64,000 bases of DNA from Ignatzschineria rhizosphaerae (GTDB lineage Bacteria > Pseudomonadota > Gammaproteobacteria > Cardiobacteriales > Wohlfahrtiimonadaceae). The position numbers were made by a program, and so were the translations under genes. The notes beneath the pieces were generated by a model that saw only the letters and a program-made list of their open reading frames with translations, had not been told where the DNA came from and did not search any database. The stretch is from the NCBI RefSeq assembly GCF_022655595.1, contig NZ_CP093379.1, forward strand, positions 1,422,501 to 1,486,500. The letters run 5' to 3'. This document shows positions 10,431 to 20,557 of the stretch, in pieces. Numbering within the stretch: the first letter of the stretch is position 1; each line of letters opens with the position of its first letter.

Positions 10431-12668
10431 TTAAATATTAATTTTAATACTCACCGCAACGTTTCGCCCAGGTTGTGTCCAACGATCTATATGGTTATAC
10501 CAATCTGCCCACATCCCATGCGCTTTCTCATCTTGAAGATCAATACCATCCCAATACTTCTCATTTGTTAAGTTATAGATCCCGGCATTAATCTCAATAT
10601 TACGATCCACTTTCCACCATGTGGTTAAATCCACCACATTATATTTTGGTGAATCAACAAAATGGAAGTATTTATTATCGGTCTTATACTCACGAGTTTT
10701 AGCGTTAACATGCTTCCAATCTAAAGATGCACCCCAATTCTCGGCCTCATACGCAAGCCCGAGCGTATAGGTAAAAGGATCAACTCCTAAACGATCTTTA
10801 TCAAAGGGATTACTTTCAAGCTCCTTTCCTGTCGCCCTATTTTTACTCTTTGCGTATGCCAAAGAACCATTTAAAATCCAATTCTCAGTAAGATGCTGTT
10901 TAAAACTCAATTCCACACCGTAAACATTAATACGCTTTACATTGACCGGCATGGTATAACGCTGCCCACGGCTATCGGCAAAATCTTCTGTACGAATAAA
11001 GTTATGATACTGACTTAAATAGGTATTCACTCCCCATCTTGACCAACCATCATCGTAAAGCAGTCCTGCCATATAGTTACGAGAAGTCTCTTTTTTAAGA
11101 TCCAGATTAGGGACTAAATGCGTTCCACCGTGATTATATGTCCCTAAATTGTCAAATGATGGATGACGAACTCCTTCACTATAACCAATAAATGCTTCTG
11201 CTTTTTGATTCCAGAAGGACTTACTTAAATTTAATTTAGGCGTGATGCTGGTATCACTATATCGCTGCGAAGCTAGATAACGGCTATCGATCCTCCCCCC
11301 ATTGGTATCAACTTTCCCCTCTTGTAAAAATACCGCATCAGGGGTACTTTTCATCGTATGGTGATCAATATTGACCCCAGCACTTAAGCGCCAACCATCG
11401 CCCCATGTAATATTATCTTGTAAGTAAAAACCAAGATCACGCATTTTTGCATCGGGAAAGTCTTTACGCTGCTTATCAGCGCTTGCGTTCGCTTTTTCTA
11501 ATCGAGATGTTTTTGTCTCTCTAAAATCAACACCCCAAGAGAGAGCATGAGATGTTGAGCCAATCACTAACGCTTTGTCAAAATCGAGCTTTAACCCTTT
11601 AATATCTACTTTAAAATCACTCACACTATGTGAAGTTGGAACACTATCGCTCACACTAAAACGGCTTCTAACACCATCACGATTTGTCAGTTTATTTTGA
11701 TAAAGGCGAATATTGGCCTGATCTATCCAATTATTATTAAGATCAAGGCGATAATCAGCCGCATAGCGTTGACGTTTAATATCTAGAGTATTTTCATAAA
11801 TATGCGCTCGATTACTCTTCATATGCAGCATATCTACATCAATTTTATTCTTATACTCTTCTGCCATAATTTCTAAGCGTTGATTTTCCGCAGTCCAGGC
11901 AACTTTTCCTAAAAGGTTATGGCCTTTGGCATCAAGAGGATTTGGGGTTGTACGTTTATTCCCAAGCTCATCATTTTCCCCACGATTTTTTGTTTCGTGA
12001 TAGCGCTTATCGGTTCCGATAAAAAGCCAAGAGAACTGATCCTTCATTCCGGCACCTGTAAAAGTACTGCGATGACCTTTATTCGCACTTGTATAGTGAT
12101 GTTGTAATCCTAAGTAATATGTTTTTTCAAGGTTCACAAAATCTTCAGGGTCAAATGTTCTAAAATTAACCGAGCCCGCTAAGGTATCTGCCCCATTTTT
12201 AGCAGAATTAGGCTCTTTTAGAATATCCACTCGCTTTAAAGTATCAAACTCAACAAAATCTCGTCCGGCATTATAAGCCGAGCTATGTCCCCACGCCTGT
12301 CCTTCTGGTAATCGATCCCCATCAATACTCATCGTAATTCTATTAAAATCAATACCACGAATTCGGATACCTTGGCTCACTCCTTTTTGAGCATCTTTAG
12401 CCACACTAACACCTGGCATATAACGCGTTAATTTTTTTAAATCTGCCGCAGCTGCTTTATTAAGAGCTTGCCGATTGAGCACTTCCACAGAATTAACACC
12501 CTCATCAAAATCCTGCTCTATCGCTTTTCCTCTTATTTGAACTGGCGATAATCTAATAGCTTCATCCTCAAAAGTATCAGCTTTACCGATCTCCTCATTA
12601 GCAATCGCAATTGAAAATGAAAATCCTAAAGCAGCCATCACTGCAAGATTTAAATATGAACGCTTCAT
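10431..12668 (-). CDS. TonB-dependent haemoglobin/transferrin/lactoferrin-type receptor
   Basis: A 745-residue outer-membrane receptor that takes iron or haem into the periplasm using TonB. The signal peptide ends near IAIANEE, a candidate TonB box follows (residues ~35-45), and the plug domain runs to about residue 190 with IRIRGIDFNRITMSIDGDRL, the block typical of the haemoglobin/transferrin/lactoferrin receptor family. The rest is a 22-strand barrel ending in the aromatic-alternating VAVSIKINI. A Fur-box-like palindrome lies about 60 bases upstream, so iron repression is likely. Whether the ligand is haemoglobin, haem or another iron protein cannot be told. No hmu-type transport genes are adjacent. 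Confidence 0.88.
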   Translation of the reverse strand: MKRSYLNLAVMAALGFSFSIAIANEEIGKADTFEDEAIRLSPVQIRGKAIEQDFDEGVNSVEVLNRQALNKAAAADLKKLTRYMPGVSVAKDAQKGVSQGIRIRGIDFNRITMSIDGDRLPEGQAWGHSSAYNAGRDFVEFDTLKRVDILKEPNSAKNGADTLAGSVNFRTFDPEDFVNLEKTYYLGLQHHYTSANKGHRSTFTGAGMKDQFSWLFIGTDKRYHETKNRGENDELGNKRTTPNPLDAKGHNLLGKVAWTAENQRLEIMAEEYKNKIDVDMLHMKSNRAHIYENTLDIKRQRYAADYRLDLNNNWIDQANIRLYQNKLTNRDGVRSRFSVSDSVPTSHSVSDFKVDIKGLKLDFDKALVIGSTSHALSWGVDFRETKTSRLEKANASADKQRKDFPDAKMRDLGFYLQDNITWGDGWRLSAGVNIDHHTMKSTPDAVFLQEGKVDTNGGRIDSRYLASQRYSDTSITPKLNLSKSFWNQKAEAFIGYSEGVRHPSFDNLGTYNHGGTHLVPNLDLKKETSRNYMAGLLYDDGWSRWGVNTYLSQYHNFIRTEDFADSRGQRYTMPVNVKRINVYGVELSFKQHLTENWILNGSLAYAKSKNRATGKELESNPFDKDRLGVDPFTYTLGLAYEAENWGASLDWKHVNAKTREYKTDNKYFHFVDSPKYNVVDLTTWWKVDRNIEINAGIYNLTNEKYWDGIDLQDEKAHGMWADWYNHIDRWTQPGRNVAVSIKINI

Positions 12669-12724
12669 ACACTTCCCTATGTTTAATTTAATGTCCTTAT
12701 TATTTTATAAATAAGAATAATAAC

Positions 12725-12740
12725 AATAATGAGAATTATT
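12725..12740. promoter_or_regulatory. Fur-box-like operator upstream of the TonB receptor
   Basis: AATAATGAGAATTATT and its AT-rich flanks match the Fur consensus (repeats of GATAAT) well. It lies 57 bases upstream of the receptor ATG, in the 12669-12976 gap shared with aroC. Its position suits control of the receptor; aroC is not an expected Fur target. Confidence 0.65.
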
Positions 12741-12976
12741 ACTATTCTTATCGGGATGAAAGTATATTCCCTACACTTTAAATGTCAATTGCTAAGCCAT
12801 CTCCTCTTCCCAAGCCATTATTTAGTCGGGATTTTATTTTTAAGAAGAAATTAAAAAATCACTTTTAAAGAGAATAAATGCTTTATAAATCGAGGATGCG
12901 ATAAAGGGAAAAAGGTGCTATTCTGCATGACGAATAAAAACATCATTAAATCATGTATGCAAGGGAGAATTCGCGC

Positions 12977-14044
12977 ATGTCAGGGAATAGCATTGGTCAA
13001 CTATTTTGTGTCAGCACAGCAGGAGAAAGTCACGGTAAGGCACTTGTTGCAATCGTCGATGGCTGCCCTCCCGGTATTGAGATTAATGAAGAGATGTTAC
13101 AGATAGATCTTGATCGCCGCAAACCTGGGCAATCTCGCCATACCACACAGCGCCGTGAAGCGGATAAAGTCACTATTCTCTCTGGGGTATTTGAAGGAAA
13201 AACCACCGGAACCTCCATTGCGTTAATCATTGAAAACGAAGATCAACGCTCTAAAGATTATAACGATATTAAAGATCTCTTTAGACCAGGACATGCCGAT
13301 TTTACCTACCATCATAAATATGGATTTCGTGATTATCGAGGTGGCGGCCGCTCTAGCGCCCGTGAAACAGCGATTCGCGTTGCCGCAGGCGCTATTGCTA
13401 AAGCGGCTTTAAAAGCGCTTTATAATACAGAAATTTATGGCTATCTCTCCCAGCTTGGCCCTATTAAGCCCTCTGGATTTCAAAAAGAGGCCATTGAAGC
13501 TGAAGGCAATCCTTTCTTCTGGCCAAGCATTAAGGATATTGAAAAACTTGAAAACTATATGGATGAGCTTCGAAAATCGGGAGATTCTATTGGGGCAAAA
13601 GTCACCGTTATTGCTGATAATCCCCCGATTGGTCTAGGCGAACCTGTATTTGATCGATTAGATGCTGATATTGCGCATGCGATGATGGGCATCAATGCCG
13701 TAAAAGGCGTAGAGATCGGCGATGGTTTTGACTGTATTGAAGCGCTCGGCACGCAGTTTCGAGATGAAATCACTAAAGAAGGTTTTCTCTCCAATCATGC
13801 CGGAGGCATTTTAGGTGGCATCTCCTCTGGGCAACCGATTATTACCCATATTGCCCTCAAACCAACCTCAAGTCTTCGCTTAGAGGGGAGAACGGTCAAT
13901 ACATCAGGGGATGAAACCACCGTGATTACAAAGGGACGCCATGATCCTTGTGTGGGCATTCGCGCAACCCCTATTGCTGAAGCAATGCTTGCCATTGTTT
14001 TACTTGATCATGCATTACGCCATCGTGGCCAAAATGGTCAATAA
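12977..14044 (+). CDS. aroC: Chorismate synthase
   Basis: Last enzyme of the shikimate pathway, turning EPSP into chorismate with reduced FMN. I place the start at ATG 12977, nine bases after AAGGGAG; this gives the standard N-terminus [20 protein letters not shown] and 355 residues. A further upstream ATG (12953) lacks a good ribosome site. Family signatures are GESHGKA, the segment [14 protein letters not shown] and the RSSARETA loop. It is followed by a palindrome and a terminator and appears to be monocistronic. Confidence 0.95.
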   Translation: MSGNSIGQLFCVSTAGESHGKALVAIVDGCPPGIEINEEMLQIDLDRRKPGQSRHTTQRREADKVTILSGVFEGKTTGTSIALIIENEDQRSKDYNDIKDLFRPGHADFTYHHKYGFRDYRGGGRSSARETAIRVAAGAIAKAALKALYNTEIYGYLSQLGPIKPSGFQKEAIEAEGNPFFWPSIKDIEKLENYMDELRKSGDSIGAKVTVIADNPPIGLGEPVFDRLDADIAHAMMGINAVKGVEIGDGFDCIEALGTQFRDEITKEGFLSNHAGGILGGISSGQPIITHIALKPTSSLRLEGRTVNTSGDETTVITKGRHDPCVGIRATPIAEAMLAIVLLDHALRHRGQNGQ

Positions 14045-14048
14045 TCAC

Positions 14049-14074
14049 TATCAATCAAGATCTTGACTGATAGC
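14049..14074. repeat. 26 bp near-perfect palindrome after aroC
   Basis: CTATCAATCAAGA is followed directly by TCTTGACTGATAG; the two arms differ at one position. There is no loop, so it suits protein binding or a cruciform better than an RNA hairpin. It lies five bases after the aroC stop and 19 bases before the terminator. Confidence 0.5.
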
Positions 14075-14092
14075 AGCTAATAGAATCTAACG

Positions 14093-14125
14093 AGCTTAAA
14101 GATTTAATCGTCTTTAAGCTTTTTT
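14093..14125 (+). terminator. Terminator after aroC
   Basis: AGCTTAAAGA (14093-14102) pairs perfectly with TCTTTAAGCT (14111-14120) and is followed by five T. Confidence 0.85.
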
Positions 14126-14223
14126 ATGTGCTGAAAATCAGCAAAAATAGAATGAATACGGCATAATTAATAGAATAATAATCTGTTTTAACATCTTCTC
14201 TCATTACAACATAAGGTGGATGT

Positions 14224-15906
14224 ATGTCCTATTATCGCACTACTCGCTTGCTCATGGTGAATGCTATCTTGGCACTATGCCTCTCTTTATCACTTCATAT
14301 CCCCACTTTTGCAGAAGAGATTACCTCAGAGGAGCGCATCGAAAAACTCAATGATATCGAGCTTAAAATTGCCGATATTAGCCAAAGACGAACAGAACTC
14401 CAAAAAGCCATTGCTCAAAAAAACCTTCCAGAAGAAGAAAAAGAGGATCTTACACAGCGATTACAGACCTTGAGTACTCAAAATCGGGAGTTTATTTCTC
14501 TTTTTGAACAGACAGTTCTTGGCGGCATTGATATCTCTCTTTTTAATGAGGTAAAAACAGACCCTAATGCCAGCAATCTTGCTAATTATAACTGGCAGCA
14601 AGAGATCTTAGTAATCTTACAACCCTACTTTGCAGAGATGCAACGAGCGACGGAGAAAACGCGCCAAATCGATCTTCTCCATGAAGAACAAAAAGAGCTA
14701 GCACGAAAAATAGAGCTGGCTAAAACAGGGCTTGAAACCTTAAAAAGTATTGATCCTAAAGCGCTAAATCCCGCATCACAAAAACTATTAAGTAAAATCC
14801 AAGATGAATGGAATGATCGCCTTAAATCCCTAGAACATCAGGAAAACATTGTAGATCTTAAGCTGTTAGATCTCACGGATACTCGTCACTTTTTCAAAAA
14901 ATTCACTGATAATCTTTGGCTCTTTATACGTAATGAAGGTGTTGCGTTACTGTTAGCTTTCACCTTCTCTATTGGTGCTTACTATATCTTTAGTCAGCTC
15001 ATCATGCTTTTTACTCGCTATCAAAAGCGAGATAAAATGCGTGTACTAAACTTTAAATGGCGCTTAACATTACTGATCTTGCAAGCGGTTAATATTATTT
15101 TATCCATCTGTATATTTTTAGTTATCTTGCATACTTCTGGCAATATTATGCTCTTTGGCTTAGCAGCGCTATTACTGTTCTTTATTGTGATTAGCCTGCG
15201 TAATACCATTCCCAATTATATTCACCGCTTACGAGTATTTCTGAATTTAGGGCAAGCCCGTGAAGGCGAAAGAGTCATTTATAATGAGATTCCTTGGGAG
15301 ATCTCTAAAATTAATCTCTACAGTGTTTATCTCACAAATCCTTTACTAGATAATGGAGAGCTACGAGTCATAATTGATCTCCTTGATAAAATATACTCCC
15401 GCCATACCAATACTGATGAACTCTGGTTTCCTAGTCGAAAAGGGGATTTTCTGCTTCTTCCCGATAAACGAATTGTGAATGTCCTGCGTCAAACACCAGA
15501 ATCTGTCTATCTAGATCACAATGGCTCAACAATTGTGATGCCGACAGCTGAGTTTTATAAACTTAAATTTAGTAACCTCTCTCGTGGCTATAATCTCACA
15601 TTAAACTTTACCCTAGAAGATACACCTGATGATCGCCTTCCATTTAAGGATGTGGAACAAAAAATTTCTAAAGGGATTCTCACAGAGATGGCAAGGATGC
15701 ATGAATCGCTACCTGAGTCTGTTAAAAAAATCTCTCTAACCGTTAGGCAGCTGATCACTAGTAATACAACAAGCTATCAACTCATTGTCGATATGACCGC
15801 TAATTCTGCCAAATACTACCTACAAGCTAAAGGCGCCTTAAATAGCGCCGTGATCTCCTCGGCTCGCGAGCAATCTTGGAATATTCTATTAACGGAAAAC
15901 CTCTAA
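14224..15906 (+). CDS. MscS-like membrane protein with a periplasmic coiled-coil N-terminus
   Basis: A 560-residue protein. A signal peptide ends near IPTFAEE. A charged helical region (residues ~30-230) with coiled-coil character follows, then three or four membrane helices (about residues 245-330), then a soluble beta-rich C-terminal part. This order resembles the larger MscS/MscK-type mechanosensitive channels, whose pore helix leads into a cytoplasmic beta domain. Here the segment RVFLNLGQAREGERVIYNEI and the STIVMPTAEFYKLKF stretch stand where MscS has its beta domain. Conservation is weak, so the channel assignment is an inference. It is a single gene with its own terminator. Confidence 0.65.
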   Translation: MSYYRTTRLLMVNAILALCLSLSLHIPTFAEEITSEERIEKLNDIELKIADISQRRTELQKAIAQKNLPEEEKEDLTQRLQTLSTQNREFISLFEQTVLGGIDISLFNEVKTDPNASNLANYNWQQEILVILQPYFAEMQRATEKTRQIDLLHEEQKELARKIELAKTGLETLKSIDPKALNPASQKLLSKIQDEWNDRLKSLEHQENIVDLKLLDLTDTRHFFKKFTDNLWLFIRNEGVALLLAFTFSIGAYYIFSQLIMLFTRYQKRDKMRVLNFKWRLTLLILQAVNIILSICIFLVILHTSGNIMLFGLAALLLFFIVISLRNTIPNYIHRLRVFLNLGQAREGERVIYNEIPWEISKINLYSVYLTNPLLDNGELRVIIDLLDKIYSRHTNTDELWFPSRKGDFLLLPDKRIVNVLRQTPESVYLDHNGSTIVMPTAEFYKLKFSNLSRGYNLTLNFTLEDTPDDRLPFKDVEQKISKGILTEMARMHESLPESVKKISLTVRQLITSNTTSYQLIVDMTANSAKYYLQAKGALNSAVISSAREQSWNILLTENL

Positions 15907-15917
15907 ATTCTATTATG

Positions 15918-15945
15918 AAAAGGGCAGATTATCTCTGCCCTTTTT
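15918..15945 (+). terminator. Terminator after the MscS-like gene
   Basis: AAAGGGCAGA and TCTGCCCTTT form the stem around a four-base loop, followed by a T-run. Confidence 0.85.
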
Positions 15946-16505
15946 AATAACCTTAAGAAATTATTCCCAAGTAAGATTCATTTAAAGCCACAACACCTTT
16001 ACAACTAAGCCTTACCGCCTAAAATAGCGAGATAATAGCCATATATGTTTCGCTTCTAAAGCACTACTTCTCTTTTTATTATCAGTAAAAGTGAGTACGA
16101 TCATCATCATATTTGATGGCTTAATTTTAAATTTCTCTACCCCGTCAGACCCGTTTTGATCTTTTTTGACATAGCATGCAACTTAAGACTATTCGCTATC
16201 TCTTTCGATTATTACGAATGTTTGTCTAAAATAAATACCATAAATGTCTATAAAAAATTCAAATTTATAAATTTTTTTCAATGAAAAAATCGTTAAAAAG
16301 CATTTATTTCACTTTTGATCAAAAATTGAGCAAAATAGCTTTTAGCACCGTTTCAAAATCAAAATGACGGTTGAAATAAATTTTTACTACAAATTCACTA
16401 CACACGATATTCGCTTTTTTAAAGATTATGTTAAATGGTACTGTTTTACTTAGCTACTCAGCTATTTCTCAAAAAAGAGAAATCTACCATACGAAAGGAG
16501 CATTA

Positions 16506-16547
16506 ATGCATCTTTTCACGGTTTTCTCGCGATTATCAATCCCCTGA
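16506..16547 (+). CDS. Possible 13-codon leader ORF upstream of tmm
   Basis: A strong ribosome site (GAAAGGAG) precedes ATG 16506 by 7-8 bases. The frame reads MHLFTVFSRLSIP and then stops at TGA, 117 bases before tmm. It is the only good ribosome site in the 15946-16663 gap besides the one for tmm. It could be a regulatory leader peptide or simply a chance pairing of SD and ATG. The remainder of the 718-base gap is AT-rich and holds no other gene that I can see. Confidence 0.35.
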   Translation: MHLFTVFSRLSIP

Positions 16548-16663
16548 CTTTTGAAGAAAAAGCACCAACCACTTATCACACATGATTACATCCGTCAATA
16601 TTGAGAGAAGAATTATTTTTAGCTAGGGTATAAAGGTGTTCAATAACAACCAGAAAGGATTTT

Positions 16664-18058
16664 ATGAGTAAGCATCAAACTAGAATTGCAATATTAGGCG
16701 CAGGTCCAAGTGGTCTTGCACAATTAAGAGCTTTCCAAACATTACGTGATAAAGGTCAGGAAATACCAGAAGTTGTCTGCTTTGAAAAACAAGAAGACTG
16801 GGGCGGCATGTGGCGCTACAGTTGGGAAACATGCACAGACAATAATGGCGAACCTATTCATGGAAGTATGTATCGATTCTTATGGATCAATGCCCCTAAA
16901 GAAGCATTAGAGTTCGGTGATTACACATTTGATGAGCATTTTAAAGAACCTATCCCTTCTTATGTGCCACGTGCGGTATTAAAAGATTACATCACCAGCC
17001 GTGTTGAAAAAAATAACATCCGCCAATATATTCGCTTTAACCATGCGGTAAGATGGGTGGAATACCACGAAGATCGTGATATATTCACTGTTTGTGTCAT
17101 GGATCACAATACAGATCAGCTCATCACAGAAGAGTTTGATTATGTTGTGTGTGCAACAGGTCATTTCTCAACACCAAACTTACCAGAAGTTGAAGGTTTA
17201 TCTGAATTCCCTGGCCGCATCCTTCATTCCCATGAATTTAGAGATGCTCGTGAATTTAAGGATCAAGATATCTTAATTATCGGCAGCAGCTACTCTGCTG
17301 AAGATATCGGTACGCAATGCTTTAAGTACGGCGCAAAATCGATCACCTTTAGCTACCGTAGTAGCCCTATCGGTCATGATTGGCCAAAAGGCTTTGACGA
17401 GCGCCCGTTAGTCACAAAAGTTGTAGGGACAACAGCGCACTTTAAAGATGGGACTACCAAAGAGTTTGATACCATCATGTTCTGTACGGGCTTTAAGTTT
17501 AACTTTAGCTTCTTGCATGACAATGTTCGCCTTAAAGCGAAAAGTAGTATCTACCCTGCTGATCTTTATAAAGGAATCTTCTTAATTGATAATCCAAAGA
17601 TGATGTATGTTGGTATGCAAGATCAGTACTACACCTTTAACATGTTTGATACACAAGCATGGTATGCTCGTGATGTCATTATGGGGAAAATCAAACTCCC
17701 ATCTCCTAATGAGATGACCGAAGATAGCAAAAAGTGGATGGAGAAACTTGCAAAATGCTCAACTGATGAAGAGTATATCGATTATCAAGCAAGTTATATC
17801 CAAGATATCTTACAAGCAACCGACTACCCAGATTTTAATGTCTATGAACAAGGCTTAATCTTAAAATCATGGCAAGGCGACAAACAAGAAGATATTATGG
17901 GCTTTCGTAATAAAAGCTATAGCTCAACCATTACCGGCACACTAGCATCATGCTTACCAAAGCCATGGATTGAGATTATGGATGACTCTTATCGCGGATT
18001 TATGAAACAAGAATTTGTTCCGGCGACAGAAGATGCATTAGAGGATAAATCTGCATAA
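16664..18058 (+). CDS. tmm: Trimethylamine monooxygenase (FMO family)
   Basis: Flavin monooxygenase predicted to oxidise trimethylamine to trimethylamine N-oxide with NADPH and O2. The FAD-binding GAGPSG is at residues 12-17, the FMO fingerprint FPGRILHSHEF at 182-192, and the NADPH-binding GSSYSAEDIG at 207-216. Segments GSMYRFLWINAPKEALEF, YVPRAVLKDYI and VGMQDQYYTFNMFDTQAW follow the bacterial Tmm enzymes (Methylocella, Ruegeria) closely, more than generic FMOs. The length of 464 is a little above the usual ~450. AGAAAGGA before ATG 16664 sets the start. No TMAO demethylase or TMAO reductase lies nearby; the gene is monocistronic with a terminator. Activity on other amines or sulfides is possible. 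Confidence 0.87.
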   Translation: MSKHQTRIAILGAGPSGLAQLRAFQTLRDKGQEIPEVVCFEKQEDWGGMWRYSWETCTDNNGEPIHGSMYRFLWINAPKEALEFGDYTFDEHFKEPIPSYVPRAVLKDYITSRVEKNNIRQYIRFNHAVRWVEYHEDRDIFTVCVMDHNTDQLITEEFDYVVCATGHFSTPNLPEVEGLSEFPGRILHSHEFRDAREFKDQDILIIGSSYSAEDIGTQCFKYGAKSITFSYRSSPIGHDWPKGFDERPLVTKVVGTTAHFKDGTTKEFDTIMFCTGFKFNFSFLHDNVRLKAKSSIYPADLYKGIFLIDNPKMMYVGMQDQYYTFNMFDTQAWYARDVIMGKIKLPSPNEMTEDSKKWMEKLAKCSTDEEYIDYQASYIQDILQATDYPDFNVYEQGLILKSWQGDKQEDIMGFRNKSYSSTITGTLASCLPKPWIEIMDDSYRGFMKQEFVPATEDALEDKSA

Positions 18059-18108
18059 TCTTCTACCTCATTACTTATCATGATGAGATGATACAATAAA
18101 TTAATCTT

Positions 18109-18142
18109 AAAAGCGTATGAGCAGATGTTCATACGCTTTTTT
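18109..18142 (+). terminator. Terminator after tmm
   Basis: AAAAGCGTATGA pairs with TCATACGCTTTT around an 8-base loop, with T-run TTTTTT at the end. Confidence 0.88.
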
Positions 18143-18344
18143 GTAATCCTTTCATACTATAGCTATTACGCATTAAATTCCGATACGAGCCGAAAAAGAC
18201 TTAAAACTACTGGCACGTAATTTCAAAAAAGATGCAAGCATTCGACCTAGTTGCTCATCAACCTATTTTAGGAAGATAACTAACTAATCAATTTTGACCT
18301 CTGATTTTATTTGGAAATCACTATACTAAAAAGCACTCACGCTA

Positions 18345-18411
18345 GGTTTAATACACACTCTGTGCCCTTAATACTTTTAAAACAGTATTTCTTAAACCAA
18401 AGCCAACTATA
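18345..18411 (+). repeat. Dispersed repeat, half copy (3' end)
   Basis: Matches the 3' part of the ~160 bp repeat described at 21302-21461: it shares CCCTTAATA-TTTTAAA-AGTATTTCTTAAACC and ends in ACTATA. The 5' half is missing or too degraded to recognise. It lies in the 18059-18573 gap, which otherwise holds only two terminators. Confidence 0.55.
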
Positions 18412-18442
18412 AAAGCCTAGTGCAATAAAAAAATGCAATAAA

Positions 18443-18475
18443 AAAAACCTACCAAAATAATTTGATAGGTTTTTA
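18443..18475 (-). terminator. Terminator serving bioB
   Basis: AAACCTACCAAA and TTTGATAGGTTT form a stem with one mismatch, flanked by A- and T-tracts. It lies about 100 bases downstream of bioB on its strand. Confidence 0.55.
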
Positions 18476-18573
18476 TAAAGCTTCAATCAACTGAAATAAA
18501 GCTAATAGCTACTGATATTAGCACTTTGAGCTCAACGCCTTAAACCAATTGTAGATTTGCAATAACCCCGCAA

Positions 18574-19608
18574 TTAGCCGACTTGCACCTTCGCTTCAGC
18601 TTTATCAACACAAGTATCATCATTTAGTGCAACATGAGGATTATGTCCTGGTTTATATGGGTCGTGTGTGGCAGTTAAATCTAGCTTCTCAAATAGTTCT
18701 TTATCAGTCACTTGATCTGCATTTGGCGTTGTTAACAGCTTATCACCATAAAAAATAGAGTTTGCGCCAGACATAAAGCAAAGCGCTTGCAGCTCTTCAC
18801 TCATCGTTTCACGACCTGCCGACAATCTCACCATTGATTTTGGCATCATGATTCTTGCCACGGCAATCGTTCTTAAAAAATCAAAATCATCAACGATTTT
18901 ATTACCTTCAAATGGCGTTCCTTGAATCGGCACCAAACGATTAATAGGGACACTTTCTGGTGGCGTTCCCATATTTGCAAGCTGCGCTAAGAGCGATGCT
19001 CTATCACGTACAGATTCCCCTAAACCAATAATTCCGCCAGAGCAGACTTTAATTCCCGCTTCACGCACATAATCAAGCGTATCTAAACGATGCTGATAAT
19101 TATGTGTTGTTACCACACTTGCATAAAACTCAGGTGAGGTATCTAGGTTATGGTTATAATAATCAAGCCCTGCTTCTGCGAGCTCAGCTGCTTGCTCGCC
19201 ATTTAAATGGCCTAACGTCATACAGGTTTCTAAACCAAGTGATTTAACGCCTTCGATCATCATCTTAATCATCGGCATATCACGCGCTTTAGGATTACGC
19301 CAAGCAGCGCCCATACAAAAGCGGCTCGCACCAGTATCTTTAGCAGCTTTCGCTTCTTGAATGACCTTTTCAACCTCTAATAATTTCTCCGGTTCTAAGC
19401 CTGTATCATAGCGAACACTTTGCGCACAATATTTGCAGTCCTCAGAGCACTTCCCCGTCTTAATTGAGAGGAGCGTACTAACTTGTACTTTTGTAGGATC
19501 AAAGTTCTGACGATGAACCGTTTGTGCCTCATAAAGTAGCTCAAAAAGTGGTTTTTCAAATAATGCTAATGCCTTATCAATTGACCACTTATTTGTATAG
19601 TATTCCAT
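18574..19608 (-). CDS. bioB: Biotin synthase
   Basis: Radical-SAM enzyme that inserts sulfur into dethiobiotin to make biotin. The 4Fe-4S/SAM motif is C54-x3-C58-x2-C61 (CSEDCKYC). The further conserved cysteines and the [12 protein letters not shown] and GLGES segments are typical. I choose ATG 19608, nine bases after AGAGGA, giving 344 residues; an upstream in-frame ATG at 19632 lacks a ribosome site. The gene stands alone: no bioA, F, C or D are in the window. I could not find a convincing BirA operator upstream. Confidence 0.94.
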   Translation of the reverse strand: MEYYTNKWSIDKALALFEKPLFELLYEAQTVHRQNFDPTKVQVSTLLSIKTGKCSEDCKYCAQSVRYDTGLEPEKLLEVEKVIQEAKAAKDTGASRFCMGAAWRNPKARDMPMIKMMIEGVKSLGLETCMTLGHLNGEQAAELAEAGLDYYNHNLDTSPEFYASVVTTHNYQHRLDTLDYVREAGIKVCSGGIIGLGESVRDRASLLAQLANMGTPPESVPINRLVPIQGTPFEGNKIVDDFDFLRTIAVARIMMPKSMVRLSAGRETMSEELQALCFMSGANSIFYGDKLLTTPNADQVTDKELFEKLDLTATHDPYKPGHNPHVALNDDTCVDKAEAKVQVG

Positions 19609-19968
19609 TATTGTTATTCCTCTAGCATACAAAAATGCTTTTATTAAAGTTTTAACACATACCGAGCTATCATAGGGGAAATAAACATTTAATGTGAATT
19701 AATTTAAGCGTCAATTTCAATTAATTCAAAAAAAGAACAATAAAATTAAGGAGATACTTTGCCCCAGTGGTTAAATTTACAACAATCCGCTATAGAAACC
19801 CTTACAAAGATGATGATAAGCTATTGAAGTGATGACTATAAATGGAAGATCTCTCCTCTAAAATCCTAATAAAAAATCATAATATATCTCTATAAACAAA
19901 TCCTCAAAACCCCTCATAAGCACTCACTAAAGAATAAATCCACTTAGTTAGCATGGCTTAAATCTAAC

Positions 19969-20127
19969 TATAGTAAAATCACTTTAAAAACAGCTAGATT
20001 AGATTGCCGGCACCTCAATCATGAGAAACGTAAGGGCTATTATATCCATCATTATACAAGCTCATTCAAAACCCATACTGTGCGGTTTTATTTTTAAAGT
20101 AGCGTTTATTAAACCGAATCGACGATA
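19969..20127 (+). repeat. Dispersed ~160 bp repeat, copy B (full length, diverged)
   Basis: Begins TATAGTAAAATCACTTTAAA and ends TTATTAAACCGA followed by GACGATA, with the internal landmarks GATTGCCGGCAC, TAAGGGCTATTATATCC and TTTTTAAAGTAG in the same order as the copy at 21302-21461. About 159 bp, forward orientation. It lies in the 19633-20557 gap after bioB. Confidence 0.65.
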
Positions 20128-20448
20128 TTTCGATTTTGTTATTTCAATCACGCTAGCTCAATACAAAAAATAGAGTAAAATTGGCTTAAGAAAAGCTTTA
20201 GGTTTAAATTGCAGACACAAGATAACAAGAAGAATGCCGGCATTCTTGGACATATCGCGGCAAGATAGACCTTTTCAACAAAAGATATCACACTATGTCC
20301 TTCTTTAGTGATCTAGAGTGATTGAAGCGTTCCTATAAATTTTATTAATAAAGCATTTTTGTATTTTATTTGTATGAGTTTATCTTATTAATATTTATTT
20401 AATAATAAATGAACATTGCTATTTACTGATAGATTAGATATATTGAAA

Positions 20449-20535
20449 AATCTGCCTTAAATAAAGGCGGATTGTTTACCAATATTATTAATTTTATCAA
20501 TGGGCGATTTCCTAATTGCGGCCCATTTATTTTTT
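20449..20535 (+). promoter_or_regulatory. Structured leader with attenuator-like terminator
   Basis: Two hairpins precede the 20558 gene. The first is AATCTGCCTT/AAGGCGGATT (20449-20473; 10 pairs, one G-T). The second is AATGGGC (20499-20505) with GCCCATT (20521-20527), followed by TATTTTTTT. The second has the form of an intrinsic terminator yet lies just 14 bases before the ribosome site AAGGAG. This suggests conditional readthrough. Alternatively it is the end of an unseen upstream small RNA. I do not recognise a known riboswitch. Confidence 0.45.
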
Positions 20536-20557
20536 TCAGCTAATAAGGAGTCAGTTT

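Noticed and set aside
19609-19760. BirA operator upstream of bioB
   Set aside because: A TTGTAAA-like half is present further upstream but no second half at the right spacing.
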